Shown here piece by piece: positions 11,856-22,644 of a stretch of 64,000 bases of DNA. The notes beneath the pieces were generated by a model. The model had not been told where the DNA came from. It was given only the letters and a program-made list of their open reading frames with translations, and did no database searches. The translations under genes and the position numbers were made by a program. The DNA is from Pictodentalium vernedei (taxonomy: Eukaryota; Mollusca; Scaphopoda; Dentaliida; Dentaliidae), in assembly GCA_031216915.1 (NCBI GenBank), contig CM062289.1, positions 445,370,910 to 445,434,909 of the forward strand, written 5' to 3'. The stretch's first letter is position 1. Every line of letters starts with the position of its first letter.

Positions 11856-12381
11856 AGGGCTTATATTTCGACGAGAATCCGAGAATCGATTCGCACAAAG
11901 ATTTGCGCAATAAAACCGGTGAGAATCCATGTAGATTCTTGCTGCACCTCTGCTAGGATTCGCATGAAAAAAATTTAGTCAATTTAACACATTAACTAAC
12001 ACAGCAGCAACAAATTAACCAATAGAAGGCTAACATGACCTGAAATATCCTGACACTTTGTCAATAAAATCTTAGAAATATGGCTGTCATTGGAACCGGC
12101 TCATTGACAGCCATATTTGTAAGATTTTATTGGTAAATATTGTTCATTTAATTATTTTATCATTTATTTATTATTTATTGTTTAAAAATTATCAAATTTA
12201 GTTTTAAAAATTAAAAAGGTGTGTTGGGTAAAAGGTTAACATGTGTCATCAGTATACAACAGTGGTTCAACCATGGTGGCGTCATGGGATCCTGGGACAC
12301 TCATAGTAGGTATGGATTCTCGCAACCATTTTCACGAGAATCCAAATGGATTCTCACAAATTTTGACGAAATATAAGCCCT
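11856..12381. mobile_element. Composite element with AGGGCTTATATTTCG termini carrying a MITE
   Basis: Terminal inverted repeats are AGGGCTTATATTTCG and CGAAATATAAGCCCT. GAGAATCC motifs lie inside both ends. A TTAA-type MITE sits between TCAATTT and CATGTGTCATC. A second, partial copy at 14390-14790 carries the MITE at the same place. Confidence 0.75.
11985..12239. mobile_element. MITE (CCGGCTC palindrome subfamily) inside the composite
   Basis: It starts TTAACACATTAACTAACAC and ends TGTTGGGTAAAAGGTTAA. The centre GGCTGTCATTGGAACCGGCT is followed by a shortened inverse arm. Flanking CTGACACTTTGTCAATAAAA and TTTTATTGGTAAATATTG are shared with 14518-14735. Confidence 0.7.
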
Positions 12382-12535
12382 GTTCATAAATTTGTAAGTT
12401 GGTGTCAAGTTCTTAGTCAAGGAACTTTTTCTTATCTTCGAGTATTAAATTATTCTTCAAAGTGTTCAAAGGTGATTTGTAACATGAGTATTTTATTTCA
12501 AAGATAAAATACTGCCAGCAGGGAGTGCCTTAGTA

Positions 12536-13013
12536 CAGCAAGATATTGTTCATCAATTATTGTTTTATTGCTATTGTTTTATTGCCTGTTGGCACTCTCC
12601 AATAAATTGTAACAACAAGCCAGAAAATAAGCAGACTGTCATCTGCAAAATGAGGTCCCCAGAGGGTGAATTTAGTGATGATACCCTGCATAGCAGGGTA
12701 GCATCACTAAATTTAACCTCTGTGAACCTTAGTCTGAATAAGGGTCTCAAAACTAATCAGAAAGAGGAACCCAGAGGATTAATTGGCGAACTGTCTGGGA
12801 TAACATCATCAAATTCACCATCTGGGGACCTCATTCTGCAAATGTCAGACTGCTTATTTTCAGGCATGTGTAACAATACAATTTCATATGACCATTTCTT
12901 TATCCACTGCTGCACAAATGACAAGCTAATGCACACAGTATAAAGCCACTAAAGTGGCTTTCAGCAATATTTAATAGAGTCCTGATAGTGGCTTCTAACA
13001 CTCTACCATTTAA
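12536..13013. mobile_element. GAGAGTGCC hairpin MITE (family 3), interrupted
   Basis: CCTGTTGGCACTCTCCAATA and AAATTGTAACAA on the left, and TAAAGCCACTAAAGTGGC... CTTCTAACACTCTACCA on the right, match the family-3 copy at 34452-34733. A CAAGCC-type element sits in the middle. Confidence 0.65.
12616..12868. mobile_element. CAAGCC-type MITE with 8-bp target duplication
   Basis: Terminal inverted repeats of about 40 bp start CAAGCCAGAAAATAAGCAGA and end TCTGCTTATTTTCAGG-like. TGTAACAA at 12608-12615 and 12869-12876 is a perfect 8-bp duplication. The inner part keeps a second inverted pair around TAGCAGGG. The TSD length suits hAT-like elements, but the terminus is not a clear hAT end. Confidence 0.8.
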
Positions 13014-13137
13014 ATTGACAACCATTGGGCTGTATTTCTCCAGAACAACAAGTCTCCAAATGTAGAGGCTGACAACATTTCCAGATTCACATCTATGCAG
13101 TTCCACAAACTCATGTAAAGAATAAAGTTTTCATACC

Positions 13138-13350
13138 TTAACCCCCTGCATACTGATGTCGAAATATCTAAAGTTCAGGGTGCAAATTTTTCCCATAATG
13201 CAACTAGAAATTTAAGTAAATTCAATCTTGTTTGACAGAGCTCATTGAGCTCTGTCAAACAAGATTGAATTGGTTAAATTCCCAGTTGCATTACGGGAAA
13301 AATGGCTACTTGAAATCTGGATATTTTGACATCAGTGTGCAGGGGGTTAA
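13138..13350. mobile_element. piggyBac-type MITE family 2 (TTAACCCCCTGC)
   Basis: Ends are TTAACCCCCTGCATACTGAT and ATCAGTGTGCAGGGGGTTAA, with TTAA at both edges. The central palindrome is TTTGACAGAGCTCATTGAGC with its complement and flanking AATTCAATCTTG arms. Confidence 0.85.
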
Positions 13351-13387
13351 CAATCCAATATCTCATAAGTTTTATAATTATTACATG

Positions 13388-13972
13388 TTATTACTGGTGT
13401 TTAAGGAAACATATTTCTGCATAATGGCAAATCATGACCGCAACATGGATATAAAGTCAAATTTAGTCAAACATTTATACCCATGTTGCCCTTTTTTGAG
13501 GACTTCCACCCCAATTTATTTATTTATTGATGTTCAAGGTCACATATTTATGCACAATGGCTAATCATGACTGTGACAGCTTTACAGGTGGAGGAAGCCA
13601 GAGTACCCTGAGAAAACCACCAAGCAACGACGAGCAGCTGCCAGCTCCCCAACATCGTAACTCCGCACTACAGCACAGGCAGGGTTAGATTGGTTGAAGA
13701 CATGCGTACCATCGACGTGCAGTATGTCTTAGTACACGGCGTCAACGTGCCCCCACGTGGGCAATGGAGATGAAGTGTCTTGCCCAAGGACACAATGCAA
13801 CTGCCGCAGGTGGGATTCAAACCGAACTTGCAGCCTGCACCTCTACCTACTGAGCCACCGTGGTCCCCGACTTCCACCCCAAGCACTGGTGACTGGGTCC
13901 TATTTTACCAGTACAACATAGCTGAGTTTCTACAGTAAACAAGGACTGCTTCATTTCCCAGAGTTCTCAACA
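13388..13972 (-). mobile_element. Second SINE-like family copy split by a SINE
   Basis: The tail GTGTTTAAGGAAACATATTT and CAACATGGATATAAAGTCAA lies left of the inserted SINE. CACTGGTGACTGGGTCCTAT and CAGTAAACAAGGACTGCTTC lie right of it. Compare 46690-46920, where the same text is continuous. Confidence 0.7.
13515..13868 (-). mobile_element. tRNA-headed SINE with 14-bp target duplication
   Basis: GACTTCCACCCCAA at 13501-13514 and 13869-13882 flanks the element. The body and TTTATTTATTTATTGATG tail match the main SINE. The head lacks part of the region between the anticodon arm and the B box. Confidence 0.9.
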
Positions 13973-14389
13973 TTAGACGATACCTACATTTTTCCCCAAT
14001 CACTCATTCAGATGTTTGTACATGTGTAAAGATTGCAAGAGATTTATACAAATAAACAAATGGAAAAGCATTAAAAAAAATGGCGTGTTTGCACCAAAAC
14101 TGCAATGGATGGTAAAAATTAAACAAATTCAAAGTCCATCAATGACCATGGGGCTATACTTTAATAAGACACAATCATATTCCAAATACAATATATAATT
14201 CCACCCGGAATTGTGCTCCCCAATGCAGTGGTTAGGGTATCTCTGACAAGTAAACAACAAAGGAGGCAGATTCCCCGATGGGGAGGAGGCTGATGTTGGA
14301 TGCCATGTTGATTTTTATGCACAGTTTTTCTACTGCAGAACACCCCATTACCCTCCTCCACCAATCCCCTCCTGGGTTCGAAGAAAGGC

Positions 14390-14790
14390 AAGGCTTATGA
14401 ATCGGCGAGAATCCAAGAATCAATTCACACAAATATTCACACAACAAAACCAGCAAGAATCCATGCAGATTCCCACTGCACCTCTGCTGGGATTCGTATG
14501 AAAAGACACGAGTCAATTTAACCCTTTACCTAACATAGAGGCAGCAAATTAACCCATAAAGGCTGACATGACCTGAAATATCCTGACACTTTGTCAATAA
14601 AATTGTACAGATATGGCTGTCATTGGAACCGGCTCATTGAGCCGGTTCCAATAACAGCCATATTAGTAAGGTTTTATTGGTAAATATTGTTTATTTTTTT
14701 TAAAAACTCAGTTGATGTTTTAAAATTTAAGAACCTGAGTTGGGCTAACATGTGTTATCATTATACAATAAGGATTCAACCAATAGGGAT
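14390..14790. mobile_element. Second copy of the composite element (right end lost)
   Basis: AAGGCTTATGAATCGGCGAG, CACCTCTGCTGGGATTCGTA and AGTCAATTTAACCC match the copy at 11856. The embedded MITE (14518-14735) has an intact palindrome GGAACCGGCTCATTGAGCCG. Only ATGTGTTATCATTATACAA is kept to its right. Confidence 0.7.
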
Positions 14791-14799
14791 AATTGACCC

Positions 14800-15260
14800 A
14801 TATTTTAAAAAAAATTTTCTCATCATCCAATGGATGGAATAACTTTGTATGTGGTACTCAGCTTGCTTTTAAGGTGTACACTATAGTTTATTATCCCCTG
14901 CCAAAATGAAGTTTGTTGGAGATATAGAAATGGATTCCATCCGTACGTCCATTCCATCTGAACAACTTTGGATCTTCATATCTCAGTCAGTGGGTGTTGG
15001 ATTTAAATGATCTTTGGTCGGCTGATAGACCGAAAGGATATTCACAAGTAACAGGTTTTGTCCATTTTTTTTGTCAAGTTATGGGCCTTTTTCCACTTTT
15101 TTAAACTTAGAGACCCTTGGTGGGGGATACCAGTGGGATTGCACCTTATTCAAGTTTGAGGGGAAATATTTTCATTTGTATTATGAGCAGCAAGGTTTTT
15201 GGCACCGCCTAAAATTTATAATTTGAGAGCTGATAGGCTGATTTAAACCAAATTTGGTAC
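14800..15260. other. Unassigned stretch, probably old repeat
   Basis: The text (GGAGATATAGAAATGG, CATCCGTACGTCC, TCAGTCAGTGGGTGTTGGAT) has the style of an intergenic repeat, but no second copy or coding signal is seen in the window. Confidence 0.4.
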
Positions 15261-16569
15261 ATGACATTATTGGCTAAATACTTTATTCATGCAAAAAAAA
15301 AAAAAATCATGCATCCTGTGGGAACTCCAGAAAATAGAAAATTTTTCAAATGCAAATATTTCCAGAACAGCATGGAAAAAAGAACTGTTATTTGCTGCGA
15401 AGCATCCTTTGGACCAAAAGAAATGAATGAGCAAAACAAAATTGCAATCAGTTGTATCACAGGAAACCCTATGGGGGAATTTTAACTTGTGCATTATGAG
15501 GAAAATTCTTTGAAAATCTTCTAAAGAATGTTTTGATCCCAAGTGAAAATCTTTTGAAATTTTGTATTTAACATCCCTACGGAGGTCAGACACAAATTTG
15601 TTAAAATGATGTCCCAAGGTTCATATCTGAGCTCCCTGTAGGAGCCTGAATTTTACCTTAGTGTAATATCAGGAATATGTTTGAATATCTTCTTCACATC
15701 CACAAAAGAAAATTTCTTGAAATTTGTGATATAGCATTATTAGGAGGGGTGGGGGGTTAAGATTCAAGTTACTTCAAATCAAGTCAGCTAGTTCATATTT
15801 GGACTCCATATAGGATCCCACATTTTAACTCGGTGCAATATAAGGAATACTCTTCTCCTGCTGATCTAGAATCTTTTGATATTTGGTATTGATCAGAATC
15901 CTTATGGGTGTCAGGTTCAAATTTGTTCAGATTAAGTCCCTGGGTTAATAGTGAGCCATCCATGGGGGTGCAAATTTAATTTGGTGCAATATGAGAAATA
16001 TTCTTTGAAAATCGTTTCTTCTTCTTATCCATGAGTATGCAACATATTTATGGGGGCAGATTCATATTTGTTCAAATTGAGTCTTTGGGTTCATACTAGG
16101 GCTCCTTATCAGGACCCAAATTTTAACTTAGTACAATATGCGGAAAATTCTTTAAAAATCTTGTCCAAATCCAAAAGTCAAAATCTATTGATATTTGTTT
16201 TTCAGCATGCTTATTTGTTCAAATCAAGTGCCAGGGCTCATATTTGGGCTTCCTATGGGAACCCAAATTTTAACTTGGTTCAATATGAGGACATTCTTTG
16301 AACATCATGTTCTTCAGATACTTGGTATACAGCATCTTTAATGGGGTCAAATTCAGGGGTTGATTTGTTCAAATCAAGTCTCTGGGTACATATTTAGAAT
16401 CCCTGTGGGAGCCTGAAGTTTAACTTTGTGCTGCTTTTTCTGAACCACCAGTCGGAAGCATTTGATATTTGGATAGTCAGCATCTTTATGGGGGTCATAT
16501 TCAAATGTGTTCAACTCAAGTTCTCAAATTCATATTTGGACATTCTATATTGGGAGCCTGAAATTTAAC

Positions 16570-17137
16570 TAGTGCTCAAACGACTCGTGAATTCCAAAGT
16601 CGACTAGTCAATACCCAAAAGTCAAGTCGACTTCGACTAGTCATTGGTGATAACTTGTCACCTTATAACAGTGTTGGTGTTCCGGTAGAGTGCTGAAGGT
16701 CCAAATTTGGCTTCACTTGGGCATTCATATACAGCAACTTACTGGAACATTATTCTGTTAATGTGCTTCTAATTATGCTAAGAGTGAAATTATATAGTCT
16801 TATTTAATTTGCCTTGTTGCGATTTATGGGAGAGTGCCTATAGGCACTCTCCCATAAATTGCAACAAGGCAAATTAATAACATATCCTGATAGCCCAAAA
16901 TAATTCAGCACTCTACTAGTACCAGTTAAAACAAACTACTGTCACTACTATTAGATGGCAATAGATGTATACATTGATTGCCCAATATTGCTGTTCAAAC
17001 TGTCTGACAGTGGCACAGAAGGGATACTATTTACCTAAAAGCTTGAACTCCTCCGACTAGTCGACTGCACAACTGAGAGTCGACTACTGGTTTGCCCAGA
17101 GTCGACATCGACTAGTCGACTAATCGTTTGAGTACTA
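16570..17137. mobile_element. hAT-type MITE with 8-bp target duplication
   Basis: Ends are TAGTGCTCAAACGA and TCGTTTGAGTACTA, with nested GTCGACTAGTC motifs at both ends. AATTTAAC flanks it at 16562-16569 and 17138-17145. The 8-bp duplication and the TAGNG start fit hAT. A family-3 hairpin element lies inside. Confidence 0.85.
16683..16930. mobile_element. GAGAGTGCC hairpin MITE (family 3)
   Basis: CGGTAGAGTGCTG and CAGCACTCTACTAG are the ends. The centre is a near-perfect palindrome AATTTGCCTTGTTGCGATTT and ATGGGAGAGTGCC with complement. It is nested in the hAT-type MITE. Confidence 0.75.
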
Positions 17138-17355
17138 AATTTAACATAGTACAATAGGAGTAGAATTCTTTAAAAATCTTCTTATTTAGATCCCCCTCGT
17201 CAAAATCTGTTGATATTTGGTATATGAAATCCTTAGAAAGGTCAGATTCAAGTTTGTTCAAATCAAGTGCTTTCTTATCAGGCCTTCAGTCATTTTAACC
17301 TTTTCAACTTTATCACAATGTATTCTGTGGAAATTGATTATTTACTGTTTATATA

Positions 17356-17723
17356 TTATTATTATTTATTATTTATTGATGTTTAAGGTCACATATTTAT
17401 GCACAATGGCTAATCATGACCATGACAGTTTTACGGGTGGAGGAAGCCGGAGTACCCGGAGAGAACCACCGAGCAACGACGAGCAGCTGCCAGCTCCCCA
17501 ACATCGTAACTCAGCACTGCATACAGTGCAGGGTTAGATTGGTTGAAGACATGCGTACCATCGACTTGCAGTACGCCTTAGTACACGGCGTCATCGTGCT
17601 CCCACGCAATGGAGATGAAGTGTCTTGCCCAAGGACACAACGCGGTTGCTGCAGGTGGGATTCGAACCGAGGACCTCTCGGCTTGCAGCCTACACCTCTA
17701 CCTACTGAGCCACCGCGCTCCCT
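17356..17723 (-). mobile_element. tRNA-headed SINE with 11-bp target duplication
   Basis: CTGTTTATATA at 17345-17355 and 17724-17734 flanks the element. On the minus strand A box TGGCTCAGTAGG and B box GGTTCGAATCC are present. The body and tail match the other copies. Confidence 0.9.
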
Positions 17724-17872
17724 CTGTTTATATAAAGTATTTGTATTAATGCGATTTCTGTGTGGGAATATTTGGTAGTACATGTTCTCTAAAATCACAA
17801 GTCCCAGTCAGAGGAAAAAAAAATACAAGTTCACAATAAGTGACAAATTATTGTTAAAAAAATCTTCAAGCC

Positions 17873-18124
17873 TTACCCCTTTACCCAACGAATCGCCTGC
17901 ATCCACCCGCGTAATATGCAAATTCAGCAATTGAAAAAAATATTATTTTTCAAAAAATTTCAACAAAACCATATCATGTGACCCCCTCGTTGGAACGAGC
18001 TCATCGAGCTCGTTCCATCGAGGAGGTCACATGATATGGTTTTGTTGAATTTTTTTGAACAATTTAAAAAAATGATATTTAAAATAATAAATTTTAATAT
18101 CGTCTGCATTGGGTAAAGGGTTAA
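17873..18124. mobile_element. piggyBac-type palindromic MITE, subfamily 2
   Basis: CCCTTTACCCAACGAATCGC and CTGCATTGGGTAAAGGGTTAA-type ends enclose arms CAACAAAACCATATCATGTG and complement. The palindrome is centred on GAACGAGCTCATCGAGCTCG. The left TTAA has changed to TTAC. Confidence 0.85.
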
Positions 18125-18185
18125 GAGCCTGGGAATTTTTATAAATTCCACTACATTTTGAAAGTCTACCTCCAGTAGCTTTGCA

Positions 18186-18250
18186 GTTGTTTCTAGTCAA
18201 GCCGTGGCTGCCTACAGAGGCAGCCAAGACTTGCTTAGAAACAGCTGACA
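18186..18250. repeat. Imperfect inverted repeat
   Basis: CAGTTGTTTCTAGTCAAGCC... GGCTGCC pairs with GGCAGCC...CTTGCTTAGAAACAGCTG. Confidence 0.6.
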
Positions 18251-18670
18251 AGGTACTTACAAAACAAGTTTTTAGTTTACCCAAACAATGCATGTTGGGG
18301 CAACTGTTCCTTTGCAAAAAGTTATCAAAAGTTCCTTTGCAAAAGTTAAAAAAGTTATCAAAGTCAGAATTAGACCCCTAAGGGTAAATTACTTTGTGAA
18401 AAGTCAATGGACCTTCGTCAGGTGAGCACTTGTTTTGACTATAACATGTATAACATGAGCATTTAAGAACTGACAATGTAATTCCCACGGGAGATATAAG
18501 TTCATATAACTTATTGGTTGAAGGGTTAATGATTAAAGGATTAATGCAATGTCACATGTAAAATTGCCCCACAGATGTTATACCTTATCAAAAATTATGC
18601 CTTGGTGTCAAATTTTAGCTGAATATGTCAGAAAATGCAGGAGTTTAGCAAGTGAACAAGGGCCGTAACT

Positions 18671-18920
18671 CAAGCCTGAAAATAAGCAATCTATCATTTG
18701 CAAATTGAGGTCCACAGAGGATGATTTGCTGATGCTCTCCCACACAGTGTGCCATTTTATCCTCTGGGTCCCTCTTGCTGTTTAGACTTGCAACCTTGAT
18801 TCAGATTGAGGTTCACTGAGGGTAAATTTAGTTAAGTTACACTGCTGTTCAGGGTAGAATCACCAAATTCACCCTCTGGGGTCCTCATTTTGCAGATAAG
18901 TCTACTTATTTTCAGGCTTG
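18671..18920. mobile_element. CAAGCC-type MITE
   Basis: Ends are CAAGCCTGAAAATAAGC and CTTATTTTCAGGCTTG, with CAAATTGAGGTCCACAGAGG and GGGGTCCTCATTTTGCAGAT just inside. The flanking 8-mers CCGTAACT and CTGTAATT are similar, so the duplication is aged. Confidence 0.75.
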
Positions 18921-19264
18921 CTGTAATTGAGCAAAATCTGTCAAATCAAAAATATTCCTGCCCACATACACATCTACACTTCATACTGATATTTCATTTC
19001 AAGTTTCATAAAAATCCTAAAGAAAATTTAGGAGGAGTTAAATGAACAAGCTTTCTGGAAATTTACCTATTACCAAGGGCCATAATTGAGCAAAATTCCC
19101 TGGTGTGGAAATTTGTTAAATATGGAGCCAAAAATGTCTATTTTTCTCAATGTTGAGGATGGGCATTGTGCCAAACATAGCTTTGAGTACTCTATTTCCA
19201 CCATGCCATTAAGGCACATGGGCTACCAATGAAAATTATCAGAGTGTGGTTGCCTTTCTTTGAC

Positions 19265-19560
19265 ATCTCCAAGTGGATTAGCGTGCTGGTCTCTCATGTC
19301 AGAGGTCCAGGGATCGATCCTCTGTCGGGGAAAGTTCTCAAGGTGTCCGAACACTCTCTGTCAGCATTAATTGTGGGGTTGATGCTGTCACAGAGTACCA
19401 TCCTATCGGGTTGGGACGTAAAATGGCTGTCCTCTGTGCTGAGAGAGACACACTCCATGCAGGCTAAAGATCCCTTCATAGTATTCGAGAAGAGCGAGGC
19501 CAGAAAGTTGACACTACGAAGGTCAGCCCACACAACTGTGCCATTGGGGCAAGAAGAGGT
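19265..19560 (+). mobile_element. Probable SINE of a different tRNA-derived family (partial)
   Basis: GGATTAGCGTGCTGGTCTCT, then CAGAGGTCCAGGGATCGATCC, reads like a tRNA D arm to T arm with a B-box-like GGGATCGATCC. The downstream GGTTGGGACGTAAAATGGC and CAGGCTAAAGATCCCTTC do not match the main SINE body. A 124-codon open frame across it has no recognisable protein. Confidence 0.5.
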
Positions 19561-19561
19561 G

Positions 19562-19782
19562 TTAACCCTTTACCCAACGAATCGCCCACATCCGCCCACG
19601 TAATATGTAAATTCAGCAATTGAAAAAATATTATTTTTAAAAAAATTTCAACAAAACCATATAATGTGACCCCTCGTTGGAACGAGCTCTATGAGCTCGT
19701 TCCAATGAGGGGTCACATGATATGGTTTTGTTGAAATTTTTTGAAAAATCTGAAATATCGTCTGCGTTGGGTAAAGGGTTAA
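19562..19782. mobile_element. piggyBac-type palindromic MITE, subfamily 2
   Basis: Ends TTAACCCTTTACCCAACGAA and GTTGGGTAAAGGGTTAA are near perfect. The central palindrome is CCTCGTTGGAACGAGCTC, TA, GAGCTCGTTCCAATGAGG. The right arm is shortened just before CGTCTGCG. Confidence 0.88.
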
Positions 19783-19944
19783 TATAAGTTTCTTAACTTG
19801 TTCGCTAATCCTTGTAAAACAAATATGATTAAATAAATATGACTTCCCCCCCCCCCCCTCCCCCACCAAAAAAAAAAGAAAAAGAATTTCAATATGCCTC
19901 CAGTGCCCCTGAAGCTATTTCTGATGAAATGTCAATGAATCATA

Positions 19945-20429
19945 TCATATATTTGTAAGTCTCTGTTTATTTTGTTCATTATTGGATCTGTGGCGCCGAT
20001 TTGTTAGTGCTTTCTTCACTTTCTTCTCTAGGATTTTCCTGAATGATTGAAGGTGAGGCGCATATTCGTAGATGTATTCATATATCATCTCTCTCTTTTC
20101 GTCATCAATGTGGTTTGGAACCTTCTCCCAAAGATCTGCATTTAATAGTGCTTTCCGTAACAAAGAACTGAACAACAACTGAGCATTGGTGTATATTCCA
20201 CGAGATTTATTTGACAAGAGTTCCTCTGGTGTATAAGTTGTAGCAGTCCTCAAGGAAGGTGTATAAATTGTAAATGAACGTTTGCCTGCCGTATGTTTTT
20301 GTAAATGAACTGATGTCTCACTTGGAGATTTTATATCCGTGTCCTCCAAGAGATCTGTATCATCCATCAAGCTTTGCATATTCTCAATGTAATCTTCAAA
20401 TGGCTCTTCTTTTATGACAATGTACTCAT
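19945..20429 (-). CDS. Probable terminal exon, acidic with a possible BEN-like C-terminus
   Basis: The minus-strand frame ends with TGA at 19945-19947. It is preceded by a strong splice acceptor (T-run then CAG at 20430-20432), so I place the exon start at 20429 in phase 1. The ATG farther upstream lies in presumed intron. The ~161 residues start with an acidic stretch holding a SUMO-site-like IKEE motif (residues ~5-8) and EDTD repeats. A T/S-rich linker follows. The last ~75 residues form a predicted helical domain (LLFSSLLRKALL..., then DDEKREMIYEYIYEYAPHL) and a basic tail with NRRHR. Spacing and the basic end resemble BEN domains, but key residues are not diagnostic. No upstream exon is visible. 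Composition is gene-like and unlike the surrounding repeats. Confidence 0.55.
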
Positions 20430-20574
20430 CTGAAAAAAAAAGTTGTACCCATTCACCATTATATACCAACAGGGTAATGCCATAATGGGAAGTAAAAAAT
20501 TGTTATGTGACCGGACTCTTCACATGATCTGTTTGATCTAACAATTCAGCAAAAATCAGAAAATCAAGAAGGAA

Positions 20575-20960
20575 ATGTAAGGCCCCCACAAAGTAAATCT
20601 TGTTTCTCGGGCCATTTTTGTAAAATTTCATGTGGTCATGCGTTTTTTTTATTTTATTTTTGTAATTATTTCTTTGCCATCAAAAGTTCATGTTCTTGCT
20701 TTGTTTTATGCTTTAGGCTGCATAATCTATAGAACAGCATGGGTGGTGGTGTATTTCGTCCCTTGAGTGCAAGAATGCTTGGCAATGCTTAAGTATTGCA
20801 AAGTCTTATTGCAATCAAGGGACGAATTTATCAATTTTATTAACTTGGTAAAATATCAGACAAAAACCATTTAAATTTTCAAAGTTTTCATTGGTTATAA
20901 AAAGAGAGCATGCAGCAGCCATAAGGACGAAGCGGGATGGCCTGAGAAACATATTTCTAA
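20575..20960 (+). repeat. Dispersed repeat containing GTCCCTTGA...TCAAGGGAC inverted pair
   Basis: TCTTTGCCATCAAAAGTTCA, CGTCCCTTGAGTGC, CAATCAAGGGACGAA, and GGTTATAAAAAGAGAGCATG recur as reverse complement in 25690-26960. The 66-bp core 20759-20824 is an inverted pair with GTCCCTTGA and TCAAGGGAC ends. Confidence 0.7.
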
Positions 20961-21465
20961 CTTTTTTAGGCCAAAGCTGGCTGTTTTATACTGCATCAAA
21001 CCCTTGGGATGCACTGTAACTTGCTTTGAGTTCCAACTGAAATCAGAACCAGAAAATTATTTTTTGATATCTGTTCGGATAATTTAATTAAACTGCTACA
21101 GTGCAGGTTAATCAATATCACCCACTGTACCATACAGGTACATGCCCAAGCAACTTTTTACAGCAATATCAAATTGACAAGTATTGCCTTTGCTTTAGGG
21201 TCCGGTGAACGTTCAAGATTCAATTTGATTTTGAATCTTATCACTGATTCGATTCAAATCGACACCATCTCGATTACAAAAAAAAATTGAATCCTGGAGA
21301 GATAGGGATTTCATACAAATCTTTATGTTGACTTTCTGAAGATAATAACTCACCCTGCAGTTTTTTGATGAATATGATGGAATGTATCCAGTTTGACAAG
21401 ATAGCACAAATTCCTTTGGAAAATTCATAAAAATTGACGTTTGAGGCGATATTGGAGGTTGTGTT

Positions 21466-22615
21466 ATAATAATAATATACACATTTATATAGTGCCAAAA
21501 TTACAGTTCAGAAGATATAGAACCATATTCTAAGGCGCTGTACATGTTACTGAGCTCATGCAAATATACAAACGCAATATATACAGTTTCTTACAGTCCA
21601 GAACATCACTTATAGGCTTTTTGAAACAGGTATGTTTTGAGATCTTTCTTGAAAAGGTTGACATCTGACAATCTTTTTAGGTGTTCTGGTAAATTATTCC
21701 ACAAGTGAGGGCCAGCAAATGAGAATGACCTATCTCCAAATGTCTTACACCTATGTTTTGGAACATGTAGCAGCATTTTACCATCGGACCTCAGGTTGTA
21801 TTGACACACATTCTTGGTATTGAGGGGTTCTTCTAAGTAGGCTGGTGACATGTTGTTTTGTGTCTTAAAAACTAATAATAAAGTTTTGAAAATTATTCTG
21901 TACTTGAGATCGTGATATCCTACATACCACTCGGGCTGATGCATTTAGTACCATCTGCAGGCGAGAGTACTAATACTGTGGAAGGTTAAACAGTAAGGCA
22001 TTACAATAATCCAAATGTGAAGTTACAAAGGCATGAACTAGGGTTTTTGTTGAATCTTTGGTGAGATTGGTCTTATCTGTTAAACTTTGTTTTGACCTCT
22101 GAAAGCCTTATTGCACATATTTGTAACATGTCTGTCCATAGACATAGTAGAGTCGAAGAAGGCACCAAGATTATATACACTGTTACTTGCACTGATGGCG
22201 GAATCTCCTACCTTCACTGAATTGATGTCAACTTTAGTGCGTTGTTGTCGTGAACCAATTATTAGGTATTCAGTCTTATCATTCATCATTAATTTGTTTG
22301 AAACCATCCATGTGCGAATGTCCAAAATACATGATTCAAAAGTTTCTAGAGCTTTAGTTTGACCCTTGATTGATGGTCGAAAAGAGAAATAGACCCTTGT
22401 GTCAGCAGCATAACCATGGACATCAGACAGGTGAGATTCAATGAGGTGAACATTTTTGAAATATAGAATAGAAACAGAACAGGACCAAGGCAACTGCCCT
22501 GTGGGACTCCACATTCAAGATGGATGTCTTTTGACAGATCACCGTTTATTGATACAAGCTGCTGTCTATATTCTTGAGGTATGATGATAGCCAGCTAGCA
22601 GCAACACAGCAGCGT
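21466..22615 (-). pseudogene. Decayed LINE: reverse-transcriptase fragment and 3' end
   Basis: On the minus strand the fragment starts with the reverse-transcriptase motif VPQGSCLGPVLF (around 22510-22475). After a frameshift comes the catalytic region, where YADD reads YAAD, so one catalytic aspartate is lost. HAFVTSHLDYCNALL-like residues follow near 22040-21990, then a C-terminal segment with the typical GDRSFSFAGPHLWNNLP stretch (21720-21660). Several frameshifts and stops separate the pieces. The 3' end reads GCACTATATAAATGTG then TATTATTATTATAA, as in CR1/L2-group LINEs. It is 5'-truncated and inactive; only the group level is supported. Confidence 0.85.
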
Positions 22616-22644
22616 TACAGCTCTTTTGCACACTCTATCATCCT

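Larger units (their letters stand above)
15262..17340 (+). mobile_element. Old H-C-like element in opposite orientation
   Basis: Units such as GGGCTTCCTATGGGAACCCA, AATTTTAACTTGGTTCAATATGAGG-like and TTCTTTGAAAATCTTCT are reverse complements of H-C units. The segment CATCCTTTGGACCAAAAGAA corresponds to GGTCCTAAGG in H-C. It is diverged and has no clear termini. Confidence 0.65.
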
